DNA of 5,006 nt, taken from assembly GCA_031270425.1 (NCBI GenBank), contig JAISXQ010000261.1:1-5006 (forward strand), written 5' to 3'. This stretch comes from Prevotellaceae bacterium. GTDB lineage: Bacteria; Bacteroidota; Bacteroidia; Bacteroidales; Paludibacteraceae. Shown in pieces: positions 1-5,006 of the stretch. The notes beneath the pieces are model-generated. The model worked only from the letters and a program-made list of their open reading frames with translations, was not told the DNA's origin and ran no database searches. Each line of letters begins with the position of its first letter. Within the stretch, counting starts at the first letter, position 1. The position numbers were made by a program, and so were the translations under genes.

Positions 1-90
1 AAATAAAGCATCTGAACTTTGATTTTGAATGATTTTTTAGAACGCAGATGACATGGATCAATAAATAAATTTTCGGAATATAAAAAAAAT
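1..90. other. AT-rich leader upstream of purC, no gene seen
   Basis: All three + strand frames hit stops within the first 32 bases, so at most the last few codons of an upstream gene could lie here (one frame stays open to a TGA at 30-32). GAACTTTG at 14-21 is one base away from the Bacteroidota -7 consensus TAnnTTTG, but its -33 partner would fall outside the window, so the promoter is only a possibility. The last 30 bases before the purC ATG are nearly all A and T, without a Shine-Dalgarno site, which is usual for leaders in this phylum. Confidence 0.4.
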
Positions 91-1038
91 ATGAACGCTC
101 TAACTAAAACCAACTTCCATTTCGATGGACAAACCAACGTATATCACGGTAAAGTACGCGATGTTTACACCGTAAAAAACGACCTGCTCGTTATGATTGC
201 CACCGACCGGATTTCGGCTTTCGACGTAGTGCTTCCCAAAGGTATTCCCTACAAGGGACAAATGCTGAACCAGATTGCCGCGAAGTTTTTGGACGCTACC
301 GCCGATATTGTTCCCAATTGGAAATTGGCAACTCCCGACCCGATGGTAACTGTTGGGCTTCGTTGCGAAGGCTTTCCGGTGGAAATGATTGTGCGCGGCT
401 ACCTCTGCGGAAGCGCGTGGCGGGCCTACAAAAGCGGTGTACGCGAAATTTGCGGCGTGCCTATTCCCGACGGTATGCGCGAAAACCAACGTTTCGCCCA
501 AGCGATTGTAACGCCCACCACCAAAGCCGAACAGGGATGGCACGACGAAGATATTTCGAAAGAAGAAATTCTGAAACAGGGATTGGTTTCGCCCGAAGAT
601 TACGAGTTGCTGGAGAAATACACGCTCGCCTTATTCCAACGCGGAACGGAAATCGCCGCCAAACGCGGGCTGATACTTGTTGATACAAAATATGAATTCG
701 GCAAGCGCGACGGCAAAATCTACCTGATAGACGAAATCCATACGCCCGATTCGTCGCGCTATTTCTATGCCGACGGCTACGAAGCACGCTTCAAAAAAGG
801 CGAAGCGCAAAAGCAACTTTCAAAAGAATTTGTGCGCGAATGGTTGATGGACAACGGCTTTCAGGGAAAAGCGGGACAGCAGGTTCCCGAAATGACGGAA
901 GAAATCGTAACCGGCATCAGCGAACGTTACATCGAATTGTTTGAAAACATTACCGGAGAAATCTTTGAGAAAGCAAGCGTCGAAAATATCGAGAAACGAA
1001 TAGAGCAAAACGTGAAAACGTATTTGACTGACTTATAA
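91..1038 (+). CDS. purC: Phosphoribosylaminoimidazole-succinocarboxamide synthase (SAICAR synthase)
   Basis: This cytoplasmic enzyme of de novo purine synthesis joins CAIR and L-aspartate with ATP to give SAICAR. The 315-residue protein matches the long Bacteroides-type PurC along its whole length. Visible motifs are GKVRDVY (residues 20-26, nucleotide-binding start), ATDRISAFD (37-45), the first family signature around [11 protein letters not shown] (98-108), TPTTKAE (141-147), the second signature LVDTKYEFG (196-204) and [11 protein letters not shown] (214-224). Residue 106 is Cys where the signature as I remember it has Thr or Ala; I recall the same Cys in Bacteroides PurC, so it is probably normal for the group. 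The ATG at 91 is preferred because it gives the expected N-terminus and follows an A-rich leader. The gene is intact and ends in TAA, 9 bp before the next gene, suggesting co-transcription. No purine riboswitch is apparent. Confidence 0.97.
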   Translation: MNALTKTNFHFDGQTNVYHGKVRDVYTVKNDLLVMIATDRISAFDVVLPKGIPYKGQMLNQIAAKFLDATADIVPNWKLATPDPMVTVGLRCEGFPVEMIVRGYLCGSAWRAYKSGVREICGVPIPDGMRENQRFAQAIVTPTTKAEQGWHDEDISKEEILKQGLVSPEDYELLEKYTLALFQRGTEIAAKRGLILVDTKYEFGKRDGKIYLIDEIHTPDSSRYFYADGYEARFKKGEAQKQLSKEFVREWLMDNGFQGKAGQQVPEMTEEIVTGISERYIELFENITGEIFEKASVENIEKRIEQNVKTYLTDL

Positions 1039-1047
1039 AGACCGGAA

Positions 1048-1812
1048 ATGATTCTTGTCCTTCTTCACGAAATAGCAAAAACCGGTGAGTCCATTGTGCA
1101 AAGCGCGGTGGACTTGTCGCTTAAACTGAGAAAAAAAATTGGTATTTTATATTTTGTCGATTCGGAAAATAAGACAGAAGAAACAAAAGAGGAAATCAAA
1201 AAGACTTTTTCGTTGGACGAAGCCGGTATTTTTGTACAAACAGGAAAGTTGGCTGATTTATCCGTTTTCTGCGAAAGCAAGGAAGCATCCTTCCTTCTGA
1301 TGCAATTGACGGAAAACAAAACAAGGGAAATACAAGCTCAGCTCAATGCCTGCCGGAGTTTGCGCATTCCCTATATTCTTTTTAAGAAATCTTTTGGGGA
1401 ACTTGCTTTAAATAAAGTTCTTGTTCCCGTTACTTTTTTGGAAGAAGAAGTCGAAAAAGCGCAGTTCGCTTCGGCTTTCGGACGGTTTTACGGCTCGGAA
1501 ATAACGCTGTTGCAGGCAAACGATTACGGTTCAAAAGCAGCTGTTACTGTTGAAAAGATGAAAAATCTATTTGAGAAATTCAACTTGAATTATAAAATTG
1601 AAAAAGCCAAAACAGACAGTTTCAAATTGGAAGGCGAAGCCGTACAAAAGGCTGAGAAAGAACATTTTGGAATTGTACTGCTTTCCGCTTCGCGCGAATA
1701 CGGCTTGGATGATATTTTCTTTGGACCGAAAGAACGGAAATTGGTAAAAGATTCGCCGTTTCCGATTTTGTTGGTTAATCCGCGGGGCGATTTGTACGCT
1801 TTGTGCGATTGA
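1048..1812 (+). CDS. Tandem universal stress protein (UspA-like) family protein, degenerate ATP site
   Basis: The 254-residue cytoplasmic protein appears to hold two Usp-like alpha/beta domains, roughly residues 1-115 and 121-246. The second is clearer: it opens with strand KVLVPV (123-128) and ends with the typical Usp finish, G226-P227 followed by DSPFPILLVNP (235-245). ATP-binding Usp proteins carry G-x2-G-x9-G-[ST]. Here the region after LLSAS (211-215) lacks the first glycines and has Gly-Pro instead of Gly-Ser at 226-227, so nucleotide binding is doubtful. The first domain is weaker still, with only an LVLLHE-like opening strand and an IPYILFK-like closing strand. The start ATG lies 9 bp after the purC stop, so it probably shares the purC transcript. 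Its codons are more AT-rich than those of purC. The exact role is unknown; assignment to the Usp fold is by pattern, not alignment. Confidence 0.75.
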   Translation: MILVLLHEIAKTGESIVQSAVDLSLKLRKKIGILYFVDSENKTEETKEEIKKTFSLDEAGIFVQTGKLADLSVFCESKEASFLLMQLTENKTREIQAQLNACRSLRIPYILFKKSFGELALNKVLVPVTFLEEEVEKAQFASAFGRFYGSEITLLQANDYGSKAAVTVEKMKNLFEKFNLNYKIEKAKTDSFKLEGEAVQKAEKEHFGIVLLSASREYGLDDIFFGPKERKLVKDSPFPILLVNPRGDLYALCD

Positions 1813-1834
1813 ATACGCATCCGCATTCTTAAAA

Positions 1835-1869
1835 ACGCAAAAAAAGAGCTACCTTTGCGTAGTTTTTTT
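1835..1869 (+). terminator. Possible Rho-independent terminator after the usp-like gene
   Basis: ACGCAAA (1835-1841) is perfectly complementary to TTTGCGT (1854-1860), with a 12-nt loop, and is followed after AG by seven T (1863-1869). This is 22 bp past the usp-like stop, a suitable place to end the purC transcript. The stem is only 7 bp with three GC pairs and the loop is long, so it would be a weak terminator. The same bases contain a promoter-like element, so one of the two readings may be coincidental. Confidence 0.4.
1850..1857 (+). promoter_or_regulatory. Bacteroidota-type -7 promoter element for the small lipoprotein gene
   Basis: TACCTTTG is an exact match to the TAnnTTTG -7 consensus of the Bacteroidota primary sigma factor. 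It lies 73 bp upstream of the lipoprotein ATG at 1931, giving an expected transcript start near 1863-1868 and a leader of about 65 nt. No good TTTG or TTG -33 element is seen at the right spacing (around 1826-1831 reads TTCTT), which lowers the confidence. It could also serve hisG by read-through. Confidence 0.5.
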
Positions 1870-1930
1870 ATGGAAGTAACTTAAACTTTTATCAATTTAA
1901 GGATAAAAAACCGCAGAGAACAAAAAAATA

Positions 1931-2104
1931 ATGATAAAAAAGTGGACTTTATTTGCATTACTTGCCGTTTCGCTCGTTTCGTGCGGAGCTAAAAAAGCGC
2001 AACAGGAAATGACTCCGACCGGGACGGATAGCATTAAGATAAGAACTGTTCCCGATACAAATGTTGTTATCGTCGACACGATATGTAACGACTCTGCGCT
2101 ATAA
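1931..2104 (+). CDS. Small putative lipoprotein, 57 residues
   Basis: The reading frame starts at ATG 1931 and gives a classic lipoprotein signal peptide: basic N-terminus MIKKW, hydrophobic core LFALLAVSLVS, and lipobox L-V-S-C with the lipidated Cys at residue 18. The mature part is only about 40 residues, opening with GAKKAQQE and continuing with a Thr/Asp/Val-rich stretch without recognisable domain; it holds one further Cys (residue 52). After cleavage it would be anchored in the envelope; no acidic surface-export motif follows the Cys, so periplasmic facing is likelier. The start follows an A-rich leader without Shine-Dalgarno site. A -7-like promoter lies upstream, and the TAA stop at 2102-2104 overlaps the first unit of the heptad array before hisG. 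The function is unknown. Short length is the main doubt, but the signal peptide is convincing. Confidence 0.72.
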   Translation: MIKKWTLFALLAVSLVSCGAKKAQQEMTPTGTDSIKIRTVPDTNVVIVDTICNDSAL

Positions 2105-2150
2105 ACTATAAACTGAAACTCAAAACTATAAACTGTAAACTATAAACTTT
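2103..2150 (+). repeat. Heptad repeat array (AAACTAT type) filling the spacer before hisG
   Basis: Seven consecutive units follow the AAACTNN pattern: AAACTAT 2103-2109, a 6-bp unit AAACTG 2110-2115, AAACTCA 2116-2122, AAACTAT 2123-2129, AAACTGT 2130-2136, AAACTAT 2137-2143 and AAACTTT 2144-2150. The array begins inside the lipoprotein stop codon and ends 4 bp before the hisG ATG, so it is essentially the entire intergenic spacer. A TAA within it (2143-2145) closes the hisG frame 9 nt before its start. It also forms the A-rich untranslated leader of hisG. Confidence 0.9.
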
Positions 2151-2154
2151 ATAT

Positions 2155-3006
2155 ATGTTACGTATAGCTATACAAACCAAAGGAAGGCTTCACGAAGATA
2201 CCATGTCCCTACTCGCCGAATCGGGGATAAAACTCGACGCCGGAAAACGTTTACTTTTAATTCCTTCGCGCAATTTTCCTATCGAAATACTTTTCCTTCG
2301 CGACGACGACATTCCACAATCGGTTGCCGGCGGCGTTGCCGATGTTGGAATTGTGGGCGAAAACGAATTTACCGAGAAGAAAAAAAGCGTAAGACTTGTT
2401 AAACGGTTGGGATTCAGCAAGTGTCGGCTTTCACTGGCTATTCCCAAAGCGGAAAGTTATAACGGTAATTCGTGGTTCAACGGGAAAGTAATAGCGACTT
2501 CCTACCCCGAAATATTGAGGGATTATTTGAAATCGAACAACCTAAAATCCGACATACACGTTATAACAGGCTCGGTGGAAATTGCGCCGGGAATTGGTCT
2601 GGCAGACGCTATTTTCGATATTGTAAGTTCGGGCGGCACATTGGTAGCCAACCACTTAAAAGAAGTGGAAGTGGTAATGAAGTCGGAAGCCGTACTGATT
2701 GCCAACCCTGATTTAACGGAAGAAAAACAAGCTATTTTGGACGAACTGCTGTTCCGCATCGAAACGGTGCAGATGGCTGAGGATAAAAAGTATGTGCTGA
2801 TGAACGTTCCCGCCGAAAACCTCGAACAAATCATAGCCGAATTGCCCGGAATGAGAAGCCCGACCGTTATGCCTCTGGCAAAAGAAGGCTGGTTTTCGCT
2901 GCACGTAGTAATCGAAGAAAAACGTTTTTGGGATATTATCGGAAAACTGAAAACGCTCGGAGCCGAAGGAATTTTAGCGATACCCATTGAGAAAATGATT
3001 GTATAA
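2155..3006 (+). CDS. hisG: ATP phosphoribosyltransferase, long form
   Basis: HisG catalyses the first committed step of histidine synthesis, joining ATP and PRPP to phosphoribosyl-ATP, in the cytoplasm. The 283-residue length and the C-terminal domain from about residue 210 mark the long, HisZ-independent form that is feedback-inhibited by histidine. The N-terminal catalytic part shows RIAIQTKGRL (3-12), VADVGIVGENEF (61-72) and a complete HisG signature spanning E142 to L163, including G148, A150, I153, D155 and the SGGTL segment that binds PRPP. The ATG at 2155 is the first start after an in-frame TAA and gives the expected N-terminus. In Bacteroides relatives hisG usually heads a cluster with hisD, hisC and hisB; here no other his gene follows and a barrel-protein gene comes next. 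Upstream is a heptad array with no visible attenuator or T-box. Expression may depend on the promoter before the lipoprotein gene. Confidence 0.97.
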   Translation: MLRIAIQTKGRLHEDTMSLLAESGIKLDAGKRLLLIPSRNFPIEILFLRDDDIPQSVAGGVADVGIVGENEFTEKKKSVRLVKRLGFSKCRLSLAIPKAESYNGNSWFNGKVIATSYPEILRDYLKSNNLKSDIHVITGSVEIAPGIGLADAIFDIVSSGGTLVANHLKEVEVVMKSEAVLIANPDLTEEKQAILDELLFRIETVQMAEDKKYVLMNVPAENLEQIIAELPGMRSPTVMPLAKEGWFSLHVVIEEKRFWDIIGKLKTLGAEGILAIPIEKMIV

Positions 3007-3053
3007 AGCCCCCTATTATTAAACTAATTTAACTGACGGCTTCTGCTTTTACA

Positions 3054-3084
3054 TTGTTGTTAAAACTAAAAAACGCCATCTTTG
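3054..3084 (+). promoter_or_regulatory. Putative promoter for the outer-membrane protein gene (-33 and -7 elements)
   Basis: CATCTTTG at 3077-3084 differs from TAnnTTTG by one base. TTG at 3054-3056 and again at 3057-3059 lies 20 or 17 bp upstream, matching the usual spacing between the -33 TTTG-like and -7 elements of Bacteroidota promoters. Transcription would begin near 3090, giving a leader of about 35 nt before the ATG at 3125. The rest of the 118-bp spacer shows only a weak AAGCC/GGCTT inverted pair (3006-3010 with 3038-3042) after hisG and no convincing terminator. Confidence 0.5.
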
Positions 3085-3124
3085 CAAATTAAATATTATC
3101 GTCGGATTTAATCCTGATTCTTCC

Positions 3125-4381
3125 ATGCAGATATATAAAAACAAACTTGTTCTACCGGTCGTTGCACTGCTTTTAGCGACGGCATTTTCTTTCGGACAGA
3201 ACAATACGAATTCGCCCTATACGCGTTTCGGTTTCGGACAGATAAGTAACAACAATTCGGGCGAACAGCGCGGCATGGGAGGCGTTTCCCTTGGTTTACG
3301 CTCGCCTTCGGTTATCAACACAGCCAATCCGGCTTCTTACAGTGCAGTGGACAGCTTGTCTTTTATGTTCGATGTAGGATTGTCGTCGCTGGCGTCCTTA
3401 TTTTCCGATGCGTCGGGAAAAAAATCGACCTTTAACGGGAATCTGGAATTTATTACCCTGCAATTTCCCATTGGAAAATGGCTCGGAGCAAGCGCCGGAC
3501 TACTCCCCTACTCCTATTCGGGATACGATTTTTATAATAAGGACGAAGGCGTTCAATTGGATCCAAGCCTGCCGGGCGATACAACCAGCGTAACGCGCAG
3601 CTATTACGGTCAAGGAGGAATTTCGCAGGTTTACGCGGGCTTGTCGTTCAACCTGTTCAATCATGTATCCTTAGGAGTTAACGCTTATTATATGTTCGGG
3701 AACTCCGTCAACGCGCGAAGCATCTTATTTTCGCACGACAACTCTTTCAGTTATCAGGAAAACCGCATCAATGTAAGCGATTTCCGTTTCAGGTACGGAA
3801 TGCAGTTTTTTAACACCTTCGCCAAGAAACACACCGTCAATTTAGGGGTGATTTTTGAACCGAAAAAGGCATTGAATGCGAAAACAGTATCCATAACGGG
3901 CGGTGTGCTGACGGATACCGTTACATCAACGGCGAATCAGTTCGACCTGCCTGTACATTACGGAGCGGGATTGGCTTACACCTACGATAAGCGTTTCACG
4001 GTAGGCATAGATTACACGATGCAGGGCTGGAAAGACGCTAAATTTTTCGGGAAAAGCGATACGCTCGCCAACTGCTCGAAAATCGCAGTGGGAATGGAAT
4101 ACATCCCCGACCCTGCCGGACGTAAGTTTTTTGAGCAGATACGTTATCGCGCCGGATTGAACCTCAGCGATTCCTACTATTATATTAAAGGTACAACGCT
4201 CCCGAAAAATATCGGAATTACATTAGGACTCGGCATTCCCCTGCCGCAAGCGAAAACGATATTGAACGCATCGGTAGAATACGGAAAAATCGGCAGCAAC
4301 AACCTGATGAACGAAAATTATTTCAAAATAACATTCAGCGCAACGATTAACGAACATTGGTTCTTTAAACGGAAACTTTGA
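3125..4381 (+). CDS. Predicted outer-membrane beta-barrel protein of the Bacteroidota lptC neighbourhood
   Basis: The 418-residue protein begins with a signal peptide (MQIYKNK, hydrophobic core about 8-21, likely cleavage near SFG-Q at 24/25). The mature start has the conserved-looking motif NSPYTRFGFGQ (29-39) followed by a Gly-rich GEQRGMGGVSLGL stretch and NPASYSAVDSLSF, a pattern I associate with Bacteroidota outer-membrane proteins of FadL/PorV-like appearance. The rest is a run of alternating, aromatic-rich segments separated by Gly/Asn/Asp turns, as expected for barrel strands, ending with an amphipathic strand NYFKITFSATINEHWFF and basic KRKL. It lacks transmembrane helices and a lipobox. 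The gene has its own promoter-like spacer and precedes lptC, an order I recall from Bacteroides, where coaX (not hisG) sits upstream. That suggests an envelope-related role, but the function is unknown. The gene is intact; its TGA lies 2 bp before the next heptad array. Confidence 0.85.
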   Translation: MQIYKNKLVLPVVALLLATAFSFGQNNTNSPYTRFGFGQISNNNSGEQRGMGGVSLGLRSPSVINTANPASYSAVDSLSFMFDVGLSSLASLFSDASGKKSTFNGNLEFITLQFPIGKWLGASAGLLPYSYSGYDFYNKDEGVQLDPSLPGDTTSVTRSYYGQGGISQVYAGLSFNLFNHVSLGVNAYYMFGNSVNARSILFSHDNSFSYQENRINVSDFRFRYGMQFFNTFAKKHTVNLGVIFEPKKALNAKTVSITGGVLTDTVTSTANQFDLPVHYGAGLAYTYDKRFTVGIDYTMQGWKDAKFFGKSDTLANCSKIAVGMEYIPDPAGRKFFEQIRYRAGLNLSDSYYYIKGTTLPKNIGITLGLGIPLPQAKTILNASVEYGKIGSNNLMNENYFKITFSATINEHWFFKRKL

Positions 4382-4383
4382 AA

Positions 4384-4463
4384 AGTTTATAGTTCGGAGT
4401 TTATAGTTTATAGTCAGGAGTTTATAGTTTATAGTTTATAGTTTATAGTCAGGAGTTTATAGT
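4384..4463. repeat. Heptad repeat array (AGTTTAT type) directly after the outer-membrane protein gene
   Basis: Eleven perfectly phased 7-bp units fill 4384-4460, with AGT left over at 4461-4463. Eight are AGTTTAT, one is AGTTCGG (4391-4397) and two are AGTCAGG (4412-4418 and 4447-4453). The two AGTCAGG units are exactly five units apart, and blocks 4384-4418 and 4419-4453 match at 32 of 35 positions, suggesting a duplication of five units. On this strand the array is the reverse complement of the arrays before hisG and lptC. It begins 2 bp after the TGA of the barrel gene. Bases 4419-4444 form a perfect 26-bp inverted match with 4636-4661. Confidence 0.93.
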
Positions 4464-4607
4464 CTTTGTCCATTACATATCAAGCAATTGAAAAATAATT
4501 CAGCTACCAAAACATAGTTAACTTAACAATCGTGTTTTTATCTTTTTTTTAAGCACACATAGCTGTAAAATAGTTGGCTACGCTAAATAGTTTTACCCCT
4601 CTGAGCA
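4464..4607. other. Non-coding core between the two inverted heptad arrays
   Basis: This 144-bp AT-rich stretch has no convincing reading frame on either strand. It contains a run of eight T at 4543-4550 and, 14 bp later, an imperfect hairpin (4565-4596). I find no TAnnTTTG promoter element for lptC; CTTTG at 4464-4468 lacks the upstream TA. Together with the flanking arrays it makes a 280-bp block, palindromic at its ends, between the barrel gene and lptC. Confidence 0.5.
4565..4596. other. Imperfect hairpin in the spacer before lptC
   Basis: GTAAAA (4565-4570) pairs with TTTTAC (4591-4596). After a bulged G at 4590, TA pairs TA, G4573 and A4587 mismatch, TT pairs AA, G4576 and T4584 form a wobble pair, and GC pairs GC around a 3-base TAC loop (4579-4581). 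That makes 13 pairs with one mismatch and one bulge. No T-run follows on the + strand, and on the - strand an A-run rather than a T-run follows, so it is not a standard terminator in either direction. It may be an RNA structure in the lptC leader or part of a small repeat element. Confidence 0.5.
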
Positions 4608-4663
4608 TAACTCCAAACTCCAAACTGTAAACTCCAAACTATAAACTATAAACTATAAACTGT
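4608..4663 (+). repeat. Heptad repeat array (AAACTAT type) directly before lptC
   Basis: Eight phased units: TAACTCC 4608-4614, AAACTCC 4615-4621, AAACTGT 4622-4628, AAACTCC 4629-4635, AAACTAT at 4636, 4643 and 4650, and AAACTGT 4657-4663. The array ends one base before the TTG start of lptC and contributes the TAA (4656-4658) that closes the lptC frame. It is the inverted partner of the array at 4384-4463. The 14-bp segment AAACTATAAACTGT at 4650-4663 also occurs at 2123-2136 before hisG. Confidence 0.93.
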
Positions 4664-4664
4664 C

Positions 4665-5006
4665 TTGAAATCTGAAATTTTTATCATAATCATTGGCGCT
4701 TTCATTTTGCAACTCGGCTGCAAAAGCGAAACGAAGGAGGTAATAGCCGCTGTCGAAGACCGCACCGCCATGCCGAAACTGCACGCGACCGATATTACGA
4801 CCGTCGTTTCCGACTCGGGAATTACCCGCTACCGAATATCGGCTCCTGTTTGGAACATGTACGACAAAGCCGCCCAGCCTTACTGGGAGTTTCCGCAGGG
4901 TATCCATTTCGAACGTTTCGACTCCCTCCTGTCGGTCGATGCGAACATACACAGCAATTACGCCCACTACAACGAACGCGACCAGATATGGACGCTGCAA
5001 GGTCAG
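4665..5006 (+). CDS. lptC: LPS export ABC transporter periplasmic protein LptC, 5' part (runs off window)
   Basis: LptC takes lipopolysaccharide from the LptB2FG extractor at the inner membrane and passes it to the periplasmic bridge LptA. The visible 114 residues show the Bacteroidota LptC pattern: VVSDSGITRYRI (47-58), APVWNMYDK (60-68), PYWEFPQGIHFERFD (72-86) and the beta-jellyroll continuation NYAHYNERDQIWTLQGQ (98-114). The N-terminus is short and hydrophobic (IFIIIIGAFILQLG) and ends in Cys19, suggesting a lipoprotein, although Gln at the -3 position of the lipobox is unusual. An in-frame TAA at 4656-4658 leaves TTG at 4665 as the only standard start before the hydrophobic segment; the first in-frame ATG (residue 36) would remove the signal sequence. 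No Shine-Dalgarno site precedes it. It follows the barrel gene across a 283-bp repeat-filled spacer. The 3' end, and probably downstream envelope genes, lie outside the window. Confidence 0.88.
   Translation, partial: MKSEIFIIIIGAFILQLGCKSETKEVIAAVEDRTAMPKLHATDITTVVSDSGITRYRISAPVWNMYDKAAQPYWEFPQGIHFERFDSLLSVDANIHSNYAHYNERDQIWTLQGQ

Noticed and set aside
9..50. Inverted pair CATCTG (9-14) and CAGATG (45-50) before purC as a regulatory hairpin
   Set aside because: Only 6 bp with a 30-base loop of AT-rich sequence; expected by chance.
100..543. 147-residue minus-strand reading frame inside purC
   Set aside because: Shadow of a well-conserved gene, produced by its codon bias.
1870..1884. Four-codon reading frame (Met-Glu-Val-Thr) in the lipoprotein leader as a leader peptide
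   Set aside because: Too short, with no run of regulatory codons and no attenuator hairpin that would need it.
3006..3042. AAGCC/GGCTT pair as the hisG terminator
   Set aside because: A 5-bp stem with a 27-base loop and no proper T-run behind it.
4461..4468. AGTCTTTG as a -7 element for lptC
   Set aside because: It lacks the TA of TAnnTTTG, has no convincing -33 partner apart from repeat sequence, and lies almost 200 bp from the start.
4384..4663. CRISPR array
   Set aside because: The units are 7 bp with no unique spacers and no cas genes are nearby; this is a simple tandem repeat.
4653..5000. 115-residue minus-strand reading frame at the right edge
   Set aside because: It lies antisense to lptC, which has clear family motifs; the minus frame has no recognisable features.

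Overview
The window looks like a chromosomal segment from a member of the order Bacteroidales (phylum Bacteroidota). PurC and HisG are of the Bacteroides type, the coding regions are moderate in GC with AT-rich spacers, gene starts have A-rich leaders instead of Shine-Dalgarno sites, and two spacers carry TAnnTTTG-like -7 promoter elements. It also encodes a Bacteroidota-type outer-membrane barrel followed by LptC. The genus cannot be fixed from sequence reading alone.

Layout, all genes on the + strand: an AT-rich leader (1-90); purC, SAICAR synthase of purine synthesis (91-1038); 9 bp later a tandem universal-stress-like protein (1048-1812); a spacer with overlapping promoter-like and terminator-like signals (1813-1930); a 57-residue lipoprotein gene (1931-2104); a heptad repeat array filling the spacer (2103-2150); hisG, long-form ATP phosphoribosyltransferase (2155-3006), without hisD behind it; a promoter-like spacer; a 418-residue outer-membrane beta-barrel protein (3125-4381); a 283-bp spacer built as two inverted heptad arrays around a 144-bp core with a hairpin; and the 5' part of lptC, running off the window's right edge (4665-5006).

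The genes form small units rather than one pathway: purine synthesis plus a stress-type protein, histidine synthesis, and envelope biogenesis (barrel protein plus LptC, the inner-membrane-side factor of lipopolysaccharide transport). The most unusual content is non-coding. Seven-bp repeats (AAACTAT and its reverse complement AGTTTAT) occupy three sites. They sit A-rich side up directly before the hisG and lptC starts and T-rich side up directly after the barrel gene stop. Because 7 is not a multiple of 3 and each unit carries TAA on one strand or TAG on the other, the arrays stop translation in every frame. The pair before lptC could fold into a long hairpin and leaves lptC with only a TTG start. 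I see no defence system, phage, CRISPR, tRNA or rRNA here.
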